From G963667675 sp965249215 (GTDB lineage Bacteria > Chloroflexota > Dehalococcoidia > Lucifugimonadales > UBA3495): a DNA stretch of 64,000 nucleotides. A program made the translations under genes and the position numbers. Shown in pieces: positions 16,263 through 25,168 of the stretch (positions are counted from its first letter, which is position 1; each line of letters opens with the position of its first letter). The notes under the pieces were generated by a model. That model had not been told where the DNA came from and did no database searches. It saw nothing but the letters and a program-made list of their open reading frames with translations. The DNA lies in assembly GCA_965249215.1 (NCBI GenBank), contig CBDFLN010000002.1, positions 1,860,001-1,924,000 on the forward strand, written 5' to 3'.

Positions 16263-17450
16263 TTAAGCGACGCTCCGGACGAACCTGTCCAGCCGCTGCA
16301 GCGCCTTTTGGATGTTCTCTTGAGAGTTGGCGTAGGAGAGCCGCACGCACCCTTCACCCAGTTGGCCGAATGCGGATCCCGATAGCAGCGCCACCCCGGC
16401 CTCGTTCATGGCCCGCTCTTCGAAATCCCGGCCGGTGAGGCCGGTCTCTTTGATGTTGGGGAAGACGTAGAACGCCCCCTCGGGCTCGGGACACCTGATA
16501 CCGGGAATGCTGCGCAGGCCGTCGGTGATCAGGCGGCGCCTCCGGTCGAACTCGGCCACCATGTCCTGCACCGGGTCCCTGGGGCCTTCCAGCGCGGCGA
16601 TGGCTGCCCGCTGGCTGAACGACGCAGCGCAGGAGACGCTGTTCACCGCCAGCTTCACGATGTGGGGCGCCAGTTCATCGGGCATAATCCCGTAACCCAA
16701 ACGCCAGCCGGTCATGGCGTAGCTCTTGGAGAAGCCATCGAGGATGATCGTCCGTTGCTCCATGCCGGGCATCGAGGCGATGCTGTGGTGTTCCCCGCCG
16801 TAGAGTATGTCTTTGTAAATCTCGTCGGCCAGCACGTACAGGCCGTCGTGTTCCTGCACCAGTTCGGCTATCCGCTGGACCTCCGCCAGGGTGAGGGCCG
16901 AGCCGCAAGGGTTTTCCGGGCTGTTCAGGATTAGCAGCCTGGTGCGCTCAGTGATGTTCCCGGCCAGCTCGTCCAGGTCCGGGTGGTAGTCCAAGTCTCC
17001 CAGCAAGGGCATGGGCACCGGCGTTGCGCCGGAGAACTTGATCATGGACTCGTAGATGGGGAATCCGGGGTTGGGGTAGATTACCTCCACTCCCGGCTCG
17101 GCCAGGGCCATGATGGTGAAGAACATGATGGGTTTGGCCCCGGGGGTGACCACCACCTGGGAGGGGTCGGTGTCTATGCCACGCACTTCACGGCTGTTGC
17201 GGGCTATGGCCTCCCGCAACTCGGGCAGGCCAGGCGCGGGGCTGTAGTGAGTATATCCCTGCCGCAGGGCTTCGACTCCAGCCTCGACGATGTGGCCTGG
17301 GGTGTCGAAATCCGGTTCGCCGATTTCGAGGTGGACTATCTCTCTGCCCTGGGCCTCCAAGGCTTTCGCCTTAGCCAGCACCTCGAATGCCGACTCGGTT
17401 CCCAGGCCGCTCATCCGGCTGGCGATGGTCATTGTTACCCTGCCCGGCAT
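16263..17450 (-). CDS. Class I/II pyridoxal-phosphate aminotransferase (aspartate aminotransferase type)
   Basis: 395 residues. It shows LEIGEPDFDTPGHI, the YPNPGFPIYES block, ILNSPENPCGS, VLADEIYKDILY, and the PLP lysine in DGFSKSYAMTGWRLGYG. These are marks of the aspartate/LL-DAP type aminotransferase subgroup I-gamma. It transfers an amino group to a 2-oxo acid. Its ATG is 5 bases after the argG stop, and the argG C-terminus supplies GGGAGG as the ribosome-binding site. The gene is therefore the last of the arginine operon and may supply aspartate for the ArgG step. Substrate choice is inferred from this context. Confidence 0.88.
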   Translation of the reverse strand: MPGRVTMTIASRMSGLGTESAFEVLAKAKALEAQGREIVHLEIGEPDFDTPGHIVEAGVEALRQGYTHYSPAPGLPELREAIARNSREVRGIDTDPSQVVVTPGAKPIMFFTIMALAEPGVEVIYPNPGFPIYESMIKFSGATPVPMPLLGDLDYHPDLDELAGNITERTRLLILNSPENPCGSALTLAEVQRIAELVQEHDGLYVLADEIYKDILYGGEHHSIASMPGMEQRTIILDGFSKSYAMTGWRLGYGIMPDELAPHIVKLAVNSVSCAASFSQRAAIAALEGPRDPVQDMVAEFDRRRRLITDGLRSIPGIRCPEPEGAFYVFPNIKETGLTGRDFEERAMNEAGVALLSGSAFGQLGEGCVRLSYANSQENIQKALQRLDRFVRSVA

Positions 17451-17454
17451 TCGG

Positions 17455-18648
17455 CTATCCCTCCCGGTGCACCTGGTTCTGGGTCTTGACCGGAAGCCCG
17501 TAGATGGATATGAATCCCTGGGCGGATGTGTGGTCGAACTGGTCTGAACGGTCGTAGGTGGCCAGGTGGTACTGGTACAACGACCGGGGCGCGCTTCGGC
17601 CGGAGACGGTGCAAGAGCCCTTGTGCAGCCTGACCCGGACGTCGCCGGTGACGTGGCGCTGGGTGCTGCGCACGTAGGCGTCCAGGTCCTGCCGGTGGGC
17701 GGTGAACCACAGGCCGTTATAGACCACGTCTGCGTATTCCTGGGCTATGCGGTCCTTGGTCCTGGCCTGCTCCTTGCTCAAGGTCAGCGCCTCCAGGGAC
17801 CTGTGCGCGGCGTGGAGCACCACCGCCGCGGGCGTCTCGTAAATCTCCCGTGACTTGATGCCGACCAGGCGGTTTTCCACGTGGTCCACCCGGCCCACAC
17901 CGTGGCTGCCGGCCAGAACGTTGAGGTGGCGGACCAGGTCGGATCCGGCCATGCTCTCTCCGTCGACGGCGGTGGGTAGGCCCTGGTCGAAATGGACTTC
18001 CACGTAGGTCGGGTCATCTGGAGCCGTCGAAACTGAATTGGTCCACGAGTACGCCTCTTCCGGCGGCTCTAACCAGGGGTCCTCCAACTCGCCGGCCTCG
18101 GCGCTACGCCCCCAGAGGTTTTCATCCACGGAGAACCGGCTGTCTTTGGCGACCACCGGCAAGTTCCGCTCCTGGGCGTAAGCCATCTCATCGTCCCGGC
18201 TCATGCCCCAGTCCCGGATTGGGGCGATGATTTGCAGGTCCGGCTGCAGGGCGGCGACGCTGACCTCCAGACGCACCTGGTCGTTGCCCTTGCCGGTGCA
18301 GCCGTGGGCTATGGCGTATGCTCCCTCGGACCGGGCGGCCTCCACCAGGTGCTTGGCTATCAGGGGCCGGCCCAGGGCGGTGGCCAGGGGGTACTGGCCC
18401 TCGTACACCGCTCCGGCCTGCAGGGCCGGAAACAGGAATCCTTCGACAAGCTCGGATTTGGCGTCAACGGTCAGGGCCTTGGCCGCTCCCACGGCCAGCG
18501 CCCGCTGCCGTATGGTCTCCAGGTCCACCATGCCCAGGTCGATGGTCAGGCACACTATTTCTGCGCCGTACTTCTCCTTCAGCCAGGGCACGGCCACGGA
18601 TGTGTCCAGCCCCCCGCTGTAGGCCAACACAATCTTGTTGTTTGCCAT
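17455..18648 (-). CDS. argG: Argininosuccinate synthase
   Basis: 397 residues, normal for the enzyme. The N-terminal AYSGGLDTS (9-17) is the ATP-pyrophosphatase P-loop, and HGCTGKGNDQVR (about 115-126) and NSVSTAPDD support the assignment. It joins citrulline and aspartate with ATP to make argininosuccinate, the penultimate step of arginine synthesis. AAGGAG lies about 14 bases upstream of the ATG. It sits between argD and the aminotransferase on the same strand. No argH or argF is in the window. Confidence 0.97.
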   Translation of the reverse strand: MANNKIVLAYSGGLDTSVAVPWLKEKYGAEIVCLTIDLGMVDLETIRQRALAVGAAKALTVDAKSELVEGFLFPALQAGAVYEGQYPLATALGRPLIAKHLVEAARSEGAYAIAHGCTGKGNDQVRLEVSVAALQPDLQIIAPIRDWGMSRDDEMAYAQERNLPVVAKDSRFSVDENLWGRSAEAGELEDPWLEPPEEAYSWTNSVSTAPDDPTYVEVHFDQGLPTAVDGESMAGSDLVRHLNVLAGSHGVGRVDHVENRLVGIKSREIYETPAAVVLHAAHRSLEALTLSKEQARTKDRIAQEYADVVYNGLWFTAHRQDLDAYVRSTQRHVTGDVRVRLHKGSCTVSGRSAPRSLYQYHLATYDRSDQFDHTSAQGFISIYGLPVKTQNQVHREG

Positions 18649-18689
18649 TATGGTGTTGAAGCTCCTTGCCCTCGAGACTCGACCGGACG

Positions 18690-19880
18690 CTAAATCTTGG
18701 ACAGCGCCTGCTCCAGGCGGCCCAATCCCTCGTCGATCTCCGAGGCAGTGATGGTTAGGGGAGGCATGAGGCGGATTGCGTTGGGCTTCACCCCGTTGAA
18801 CAGGACCCCTGCCTCGTTGGCGTTGGCCAACACCTGGCCGGAAATGTCGTCTTCGAACTCAATCGCCGCCAGCAGGCCCTTGCCCCGCACGTCGGACACG
18901 AAAGAATACCTGGACTTCAGTTCGGCGAGCCGGCCCATCAGGTGCCTTTCCATGGCCTTGACGTTATCGCAGACACCGTTCTCTATGAGGAACTTGGTCC
19001 CGGCGTAAGCCGCCGCGGTGGTCAAGGCGTTGCCGCCAAAGGTCGAGCCGTGGTCGCCGGGAACGAGGGCCATGCAAAACTCTTTGGACAGAAATGCGCC
19101 GATGGGCACCCCGTAGCCCAGACCCTTGGCCAGCGTCATCACGTCCGGCTCGACGCCGAATTCCTGGTAGCCGAACAGGCTGCCCAGGCGTCCCAGACCA
19201 GTCTGCACCTCGTCCAAGATCAGCAGCAAGCCTTGTTGGTCGCACCAGTCCCGTACCCGCCTCAGGTAGTCATCGCTGGGGATGTTGACGCCCCCTTCTC
19301 CCTGCACCGGCTCCAGCATCACCGCGGCGGTCTTATCGGTGGTCGCGCTGATGATGCCCTCAACGTCGTTGTAGTCAACGTGGACGAACCCTGGCAGCAG
19401 GGGGGTGAACTTTTCCTGGTAGTGGGGTTGCCCCGTTGCCGCCACCGTGCCCATGGTGCGCCCGTGGAAGGAGTTGAGAGCGGTGATGACCTCGTAGGCG
19501 CCGTCCCTGTGCAGCTTTCCATGGCGGCGGGCCAGCTTCAACGCTCCCTCGTTGGCCTCCGCGCCGCTGTTGCCGAAGAACACCAGGTCCAGGCAACTGT
19601 TGTCGATTAGCAGTTGGGCCAGTTGCAACTGGGGAACGGTGTAGAACTGGTTGGACGTTTGCAGCAGCGTATTCGCCTGCTCCACCACCGCCTGGGTCAC
19701 TGCGGGATGGCAATGCCCCAGGTTGTCCACGGCCCAACCGGCCACAAAGTCCAGGTATTCCTTCCCGTCGGCGTCCCACACCCTCGAACCTTCGCCCCGC
19801 ACGATCACCACCGGCTGCCGGCGCACCGTTTGGGCGTAATACTTGTTCTCAACCGCTATCCATTCGCTGCTCTTGGTCAC
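18690..19880 (-). CDS. argD: Acetylornithine aminotransferase
   Basis: 396 residues from a GTG start with GGGAGG at good spacing. Class III PLP aminotransferase motifs are FGNSGAEANEGALKLAR, SFHGRTMGTVAATGQ, EPVQGEGGVN, LLILDEVQTGLGRLG and the PLP lysine in TLAKGLGYGVPIGAF. Arginine-operon context (argJ, argB upstream, argG downstream) makes N-acetylornithine the expected substrate rather than GABA or ornithine. The gap to argG is only 41 bases. About 185 bases separate it from argB. Confidence 0.95.
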   Translation of the reverse strand: MTKSSEWIAVENKYYAQTVRRQPVVIVRGEGSRVWDADGKEYLDFVAGWAVDNLGHCHPAVTQAVVEQANTLLQTSNQFYTVPQLQLAQLLIDNSCLDLVFFGNSGAEANEGALKLARRHGKLHRDGAYEVITALNSFHGRTMGTVAATGQPHYQEKFTPLLPGFVHVDYNDVEGIISATTDKTAAVMLEPVQGEGGVNIPSDDYLRRVRDWCDQQGLLLILDEVQTGLGRLGSLFGYQEFGVEPDVMTLAKGLGYGVPIGAFLSKEFCMALVPGDHGSTFGGNALTTAAAYAGTKFLIENGVCDNVKAMERHLMGRLAELKSRYSFVSDVRGKGLLAAIEFEDDISGQVLANANEAGVLFNGVKPNAIRLMPPLTITASEIDEGLGRLEQALSKI

Positions 19881-20065
19881 GATGAACGGCCTCCCGATGT
19901 TTCAACCGGCTTTCCCGCGAGATTGCCGGAGGACTTCGCTAAATTATCTATGCTGTCTATACGGCGCGGCGATTTCCGTAGATCGCCAGCAACTCGTCTT
20001 GTCGATGCCGCCTTCCGCCGAGCCGCTGATTATATCCTACCATGTATGGACTTGGCCGCAGTCAT

Positions 20066-20890
20066 CTACCTGTCGGCCACAATGGTCGTGCCGCCGTCTT
20101 CTCCCCGCAGGCAGGACAGCAACACCCCCGGACGCCTCCCGTCGACGATGTTGGCCGACGACGACCGCTCCAATGCTCGCAAGCAAGCCCCCAGCTTGGG
20201 AATCATGCCGCCCCGGACCACTCCGGACTGGAACAGGATCCCAGCGCGGCGCCGGTCCAGCCTGCTGATTAACCGGTTCGAGCCATCCAGGACCCCTTCC
20301 ACGTCGGTCAAGAAAATCAGACGCTCCGCGCCCAGGGCCCTGGCAAGTTCCCCGGCTACCGTGTCGGCGTTGACGTTCAGGGGGTTGCCGGAGTGGTCCG
20401 AGCCGTCGGAGCAGTGTATCGCCAGCGGCGCAACCATGGGAATGTATCCGCCGGCCAATATATCCTGGACGGGCTGGCAGTTGACCCGGTCGATCTCGCC
20501 CACGTAACCCAGTTCAGGATTAGCGATGTGGGCCTCCAGCAGTCCCCCGTCTATGCCGCTTATGCCAATGGCCCGGCCTCCAAGCCGCTGGAGCGACGCT
20601 ACCAGGTCCTTGTTTATCACCCCGGTCAGCACCGCCACCACAATCTCCAGGCTGGCGGCATCGGTCACCCGCAACCCGTTGGAGAACCGCGGTTGTATGC
20701 CTTGCCGTTGCATCCACTGGGTAATCGCGTTTCCGCCGCCGTGGACCACCACGATTTGCATCCCCTCTTGCTGGAGAGTTACCAGGTCCTTCAAGCTAGT
20801 GTCGTGAAGGCCCAGGGTGCTCCCCCCGATCTTCACTACAACCGGCGGCTTCGGAGCTGTCTCCTCACTATTGGAGAAATCAGGACTCAT
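20066..20890 (-). CDS. argB: Acetylglutamate kinase
   Basis: 274 residues. It begins the amino-acid kinase fold with VVKIGGSTLGLHD and VVHGGGNAITQWMQRQGI, and continues with NADTVAGELARALGAERLIFLTDVEGV near the nucleotide site. MIPKLGACLRALE is the substrate-lysine region typical of ArgB/LysZ. It phosphorylates N-acetylglutamate. The sequence ends EDGGTTIVADR, slightly shorter at the C-terminus than arginine-inhibited forms. The long N-terminal helix linked with hexamer formation is also absent or short, which suggests weak feedback control; that point is inference. Confidence 0.93.
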   Translation of the reverse strand: MSPDFSNSEETAPKPPVVVKIGGSTLGLHDTSLKDLVTLQQEGMQIVVVHGGGNAITQWMQRQGIQPRFSNGLRVTDAASLEIVVAVLTGVINKDLVASLQRLGGRAIGISGIDGGLLEAHIANPELGYVGEIDRVNCQPVQDILAGGYIPMVAPLAIHCSDGSDHSGNPLNVNADTVAGELARALGAERLIFLTDVEGVLDGSNRLISRLDRRRAGILFQSGVVRGGMIPKLGACLRALERSSSANIVDGRRPGVLLSCLRGEDGGTTIVADR

Positions 20891-21080
20891 ACAATTCCGT
20901 TAGCGTCCGTCGGCTGCGACGTGAAATAGGGAAAACCAGACCTAAGCATACTTGTTTCCACTGGACCAATGCATAATGCACAACGAGGAGGTTCTGAGGA
21001 AAATAGAATCGTGGGCTATTGGATGTACGAGGCTTCGGGGGCGCTCCCTCCTCGCTGGGAGAGGGAGTCCGCCTGTTGCA

Positions 21081-22298
21081 TCAGGAGGTGTAGGCGCTGT
21101 TGATGATTACATATTGCTCGGTAAGGTCGCATCCCCAGGCGGTAGCCTGTCCATCTCCCAAATTGAGGTTCACCCTGAAAGTCACTTCCGGCGACCTCAT
21201 CAGGGCCACCACGGCGTCCCGGTGGTACGGGATGGGCTTTCCGGCTTCCATGATGCAGACCCCGTTGATGAACAGGTCCACCTTGACCTCTTCTGCAGCA
21301 GCCCCGCTCCGTCCCAACGCCATCATCACCCGTCCCCAGTTGGGGTCTGCCCCGTACACGGCCGATTTGACCAGGTTGGACGACGCAATGGTCCGGGCCG
21401 CTTTTCGCGCGTCCTCAGTGTCCCGAGCCCCCAGAAGCTCGACGGTGATGAGCTTGGAAGCGCCCTCTCCGTCCCGGGCAGTTTCCCTGGCCAGATAGGT
21501 GCAGACCTCCAACAACGCTTCCTTGAAGACGGCTGCGCCGGGAGAGTCGGCGTTGATGGGGCTGTTCTGCGCCGTTCCGTTGGCCATCACCAGCAGCGCG
21601 TCGTTGGTGCTGGTGTCGCCGTCAACCGTCATCATGTTGAAAGAAGCGTCCGCCACTTCCCGCAGCGTGGCAGCCAGATAGTCCTGCTCCACCGCCGCAT
21701 CGGTGCCGATAAATGCCAGCATAGTCGCCATGTCCGGGTGAATCATGCCGGAGCCTTTACATACGCTCCCGATGTGGGCGGTGCGCCCTTCTAACTCGAA
21801 CGAAACGGCAGCCTCCTTGGGCCTGGTGTCGGTGGTCATCATGGCCCTGGCCAAGGCGTGGCCGCCCTCCTCGTTCAGGTCAATCTTGCCCAACCCCGCG
21901 CCTATCAGCGACATGGGCAGTTCTACGCCTATGATGCCGGTGCTGCAGACCAGCACCTCTTGGGACGACACGCCCAGCCGTTCGGCGGCCATCTCCGCCA
22001 TGTTCTTGGCGTCCGTGTATCCCTGCTCGCCGACGCATGCGTTGGCGATGCCGGCGTTGACCACCAAGCCCCGGACCGGCCCCTGGGCCAGATGCTCCTG
22101 GTTGACCGTTATCGAAGGCGACCTGATGGCGCTGGTGGTGAATACCCCGGCGGCGGCGCAGGGCGTTTCGGACAGGATCAAGCCCAGGTCCAGCTTGTCC
22201 TCGGAAAATGTCTTCAAACCGGCGTAGGTCGCTCCAGCCAGGAACCCCGGAACGGTGGTCAGGGTCCCGCCTTCCACGGTCTTAATCGCGCCAGCCAT
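21081..22298 (-). CDS. argJ: Bifunctional ornithine acetyltransferase/N-acetylglutamate synthase
   Basis: 405 residues from the ATG at 22298 (GGGAGAA 7-9 bases upstream), not from the longer in-frame ATG at 22463. The autocleavage site is in GMIHPDMATMLAFIGTDA, where the Thr before MLAF becomes the nucleophile of the beta chain. PGFLAGATYAGLK, NAGIANACVGEQG and SAVYGADPNWGR are family blocks. It recycles the acetyl group from acetylornithine to glutamate, so no separate argE is needed. It is the first gene of the minus-strand argJ-argB-argD-argG string. argC is not in the window. Confidence 0.96.
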   Translation of the reverse strand: MAGAIKTVEGGTLTTVPGFLAGATYAGLKTFSEDKLDLGLILSETPCAAAGVFTTSAIRSPSITVNQEHLAQGPVRGLVVNAGIANACVGEQGYTDAKNMAEMAAERLGVSSQEVLVCSTGIIGVELPMSLIGAGLGKIDLNEEGGHALARAMMTTDTRPKEAAVSFELEGRTAHIGSVCKGSGMIHPDMATMLAFIGTDAAVEQDYLAATLREVADASFNMMTVDGDTSTNDALLVMANGTAQNSPINADSPGAAVFKEALLEVCTYLARETARDGEGASKLITVELLGARDTEDARKAARTIASSNLVKSAVYGADPNWGRVMMALGRSGAAAEEVKVDLFINGVCIMEAGKPIPYHRDAVVALMRSPEVTFRVNLNLGDGQATAWGCDLTEQYVIINSAYTS

Positions 22299-22381
22299 CT
22301 GTACGTTCTCCCGCATACGAATGGGCACAAATGCCCTTTGGAAACAGCTACCGAGTATAACACAGCGACTGTCCAGGTTGT

Positions 22382-22410
22382 TTGACACTATTTCCAGGCG
22401 CCGGTAACAT
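22382..22410 (+). promoter_or_regulatory. Sigma70 promoter for the DUF1015 gene
   Basis: Perfect TTGACA (22382-22387), 17-base spacer, TAACAT (22405-22410). It points away from argJ towards the DUF1015 start 85 bases downstream. Confidence 0.6.
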
Positions 22411-22494
22411 TCAACTGGCCTACGGCGGGCCTCGGCCGCGGTGTATTCCCCGAACCCGGCCAATACGATCCCAACAGGAGAATGAACGTATCCA

Positions 22495-23790
22495 ATGGTT
22501 GATGTCAGGCCTTTTCGCGGCTGGCGCTACGACCTCGACGTGGTGGGCGACCCCGCCAGCGCGTTGTGCCCTCCCTACGACATGATTACGCCGGAGGCGC
22601 AAGCGGCGCTGCGCCAGTCCAATCCCTACAACGTCGTCCACCTGGAAGCCGGCGAGAGCCTGGACTGGGACAACCCGGCCCAGGACCAATACTCAAGCAC
22701 CGCCGGTCTGTTCAGTGAATGGACGGGCAAAGGCATCCTCAGGCGGGACGAGGAGCCTTCCTACTACCTGTCACGGCAGGTGTTCCGCCATGAAGGAAGG
22801 GAGTGGACTCGTCTGGGGTTGACCGTCTGCGTCGCCCTGGAGCCTTACGACGGCGGGCAGGTGCTGCCTCACGAGTACACCGAAGCTCCGGCGGTGCGTG
22901 ACCGGGTGACCCTGATGAAAGCGTGCAACGCCAACATCAGCCCCATTATGGGCCTTTACCGGGACGCCGGCGGCGCCCTGGGCCCCGTATTCAAAAAAGT
23001 CATGTCCGAGACCCCGGATTTGGACGCCGACGACGGCCACGAACTGCGGGCAACCCTGTGGCAAATCTCCGACCCTGCCCTTTCAGAGCCGATAACCCGT
23101 TTCTTCCGGGACAAGCCCGTATTCCTAGCCGACGGACATCACCGCTACCATGCGGCCCTGCAGTTCCAGCAGGAACAACTGGAGGCCGGCGAGATGGGTC
23201 CCGGCCACGCCGGCAATTTCGTAATGATGACGTTGATTGGCTTCGAGGACCCTGGGCTGTTGGTGCTCCCGTACCACCGGATTCTGGGCGGCTTGTCCCC
23301 GGACCAATTCTCGGAAGTGCAACGGCGGCTGGGCGAAATATTCCAGGCCGCGCCAATCCAAGAGGATAAGCCGCTGGACGCGGAGTCGGCGGCCAGGGAA
23401 GCGGCCGGCGGCGATGGCGACGGCCACGCCATGGTGATGGTGAGGCCAGGAGGAGAATCCCCGGCGCTGCTGACGCTTCGGCCTGGGCTAGACTGGCGCG
23501 ACTGGGGCCCGCTGGCGGTCTCCGAAGCGTGGATTCTCGAGGAGAAGGTGCTGAGGCCCGTCCTGGGCGACGCCACCCTGGCCCACCTGGGCTATATTCA
23601 CAGCCGCCAGGAGGCTGTCGAGGCGGTGACTTCAGGCGACCGGCAACTGGCCTTTTTGCTCAGGCCGTTCCCAATGGGGCAGTTCGAGGCGTTGGTCACC
23701 CAGCGGCAACGCCTTCCCCGCAAGTCAACCTTCTTCTACCCCAAGCTGCCCACCGGGCTTGTCATCAACCAGCTTGACGGGACTTTATAG
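22495..23790 (+). CDS. DUF1015 family protein
   Basis: 431 residues. Family marks are the N-terminal VRPFRGWRYD and CPPYDMITPEAQ, the central FLADGHHRYHAALQF and the C-terminal LPRKSTFFYPKLPTGLVINQL, so it is full length. The ADGHHR block and the frequent proximity of DUF1015 to serine/alanine-glyoxylate aminotransferases suggest a role in serine-type or phosphoserine metabolism. The biochemical function is not established. The next gene, on the opposite strand and only 22 bases away, is just such an aminotransferase. Confidence 0.9.
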   Translation: MVDVRPFRGWRYDLDVVGDPASALCPPYDMITPEAQAALRQSNPYNVVHLEAGESLDWDNPAQDQYSSTAGLFSEWTGKGILRRDEEPSYYLSRQVFRHEGREWTRLGLTVCVALEPYDGGQVLPHEYTEAPAVRDRVTLMKACNANISPIMGLYRDAGGALGPVFKKVMSETPDLDADDGHELRATLWQISDPALSEPITRFFRDKPVFLADGHHRYHAALQFQQEQLEAGEMGPGHAGNFVMMTLIGFEDPGLLVLPYHRILGGLSPDQFSEVQRRLGEIFQAAPIQEDKPLDAESAAREAAGGDGDGHAMVMVRPGGESPALLTLRPGLDWRDWGPLAVSEAWILEEKVLRPVLGDATLAHLGYIHSRQEAVEAVTSGDRQLAFLLRPFPMGQFEALVTQRQRLPRKSTFFYPKLPTGLVINQLDGTL

Positions 23791-23812
23791 CTCCGGCCGC
23801 CGCCTGCCTAAC

Positions 23813-24925
23813 CTAGAAAGCGCTGAACCCGACTTGGGGCAATACAGCCTTCAGGGTGTCCAGAACTTCCTGGATGTCGTCCTCGGAAACTTGCCCCATG
23901 TGGCCGATGCGGAAAATCTTGCCGCTGAGCTTGCCCTGTCCTCCCGCCAGCACCACGCTGTGCTCGGTCCGGGCCAGGGACACCAGCTTGCCACCGTTTA
24001 TTCCCTCCGGCACCTTCACTGCGGTTACGGCATTGGACGCCCATCGCTCGTCCTGGGCCAGGAGTTCCAGCCCCAGTTCCTTGACTCCATCCCGGGCCAT
24101 CTGCCCGATGCGGACGTGCCTTTCAAACACGTTTTCCATGCCCTCGGCCAGCAGCTTGTCCAACGCCAGGGACAGACCGTAGAGGGCCGCAACGTTGGGC
24201 GTGAACGGCGTTTCGCCTCGTTCCAGGTAGCTTTGGGCTGCCTGCAGGTCGAAGTAGTATCGGGGCATGGCAGCTGACTCTTGGGCAGCATGGGCGGCCT
24301 CGCTCATGCTGACGAAGGCCAGGCCTGGGGGAACCATGAACCCCTTCTGGGAAGCGGTGCTCACCACGTCGCAACTCCAACCGTCCGTGGGCAGCGGCAC
24401 GCATCCCAGGCCGCTGACGGCGTCCACCAGCAGCAACTTGTCGAACTCCCCCTTGACCACGCTGGCGATAGCTTCCACGGGATGCGTGATGCCAGTCGAA
24501 GTCTCGTTATGGGTGACCAGCACGGCCTTGATTTCCGGGTCGTTCGACAAAGCCTTTCGGATTTCCTCCGGGTCCAGCGGCGCTCCCCATTCGAACTTTA
24601 GTCGCTGCACCTGGGCCCCGTAGGTCTCGGCGATCTCGGTGTAGCGGTCCCCAAAAGACCCGGCGCTGGCCGCCAGCACCTTGTCCCCCGGCGACAGGGT
24701 GTTGACTATCGAAGCCTCCAGCCCCCCGGTGCCCGATGCTGTGAGGATATAGACGTCGCCCTGGGTCATGAACACCTGTTTCAGTTGCTCCGTCGCCCGC
24801 GTGATGATCTCCCGGAACTCCGGGCCTCGATGATTGATCATCGGCTGGGACATGGCCTCCACGATGTCGTCGGGCACCGGAGTAGGTCCGGGCACCCTGA
24901 GGTTCTGCCTGGGTATTTTCACCAC
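23813..24925 (-). CDS. Class V aminotransferase (alanine-glyoxylate / serine-pyruvate type)
   Basis: 370 residues from the GTG at 24925, preceded by GAGGTGATGG. The N-terminal LRVPGPTPVPDDIVEAMSQP followed by NHRGPEF, then TASGTGGLEA, LLVDAVSGLGCVPLPTD and the PLP lysine in TASQKGFMVPPGLAF are diagnostic of this subgroup. The open frame extends about 260 codons further upstream, but that part looks like a chance frame over the divergent promoter and pcrA, so it was excluded. The enzyme would exchange amino groups between serine or alanine and glyoxylate or pyruvate. It converges with the DUF1015 gene. Confidence 0.9.
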   Translation of the reverse strand: MVKIPRQNLRVPGPTPVPDDIVEAMSQPMINHRGPEFREIITRATEQLKQVFMTQGDVYILTASGTGGLEASIVNTLSPGDKVLAASAGSFGDRYTEIAETYGAQVQRLKFEWGAPLDPEEIRKALSNDPEIKAVLVTHNETSTGITHPVEAIASVVKGEFDKLLLVDAVSGLGCVPLPTDGWSCDVVSTASQKGFMVPPGLAFVSMSEAAHAAQESAAMPRYYFDLQAAQSYLERGETPFTPNVAALYGLSLALDKLLAEGMENVFERHVRIGQMARDGVKELGLELLAQDERWASNAVTAVKVPEGINGGKLVSLARTEHSVVLAGGQGKLSGKIFRIGHMGQVSEDDIQEVLDTLKAVLPQVGFSAF

Positions 24926-25086
24926 GTTTCCATCACCTCGTTTGATGATGCAGGCGTCGAAAGCGATGCCTGCAAATGATTGCCCTAAAATGGGCGCCGA
25001 AGCGCCGCCGCGCCCGCCCCAATCCATGCCGCCATACGGCCGTGTCAGTCCCATGGGGATACCAGGAAGGGCATCAAGCGAAGTCC

Positions 25087-25095
25087 GATTATAGC
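25087..25095 (-). promoter_or_regulatory. Extended -10 promoter for the class V aminotransferase
   Basis: TGCTATAAT on the minus strand, a perfect extended -10, followed by CGG. No -35 is recognisable. The leader would be about 155 bases. Confidence 0.55.
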
Positions 25096-25153
25096 ATCTG
25101 CCCTCAGACGCCGCCACGGGACCGGGCCGCAATCTTGGGACCCGCCCCTCCAA

Positions 25154-25162
25154 TGCTATAAT
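25154..25162 (+). promoter_or_regulatory. Extended -10 promoter giving a leaderless pcrA mRNA
   Basis: TGCTATAAT followed by CGGCCC and the ATG. With six bases between the -10 element and the start codon, transcription should begin at the A of ATG. The same TGCTATAATCGG string is used by the divergent aminotransferase promoter. Confidence 0.65.
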
Positions 25163-25168
25163 CGGCCC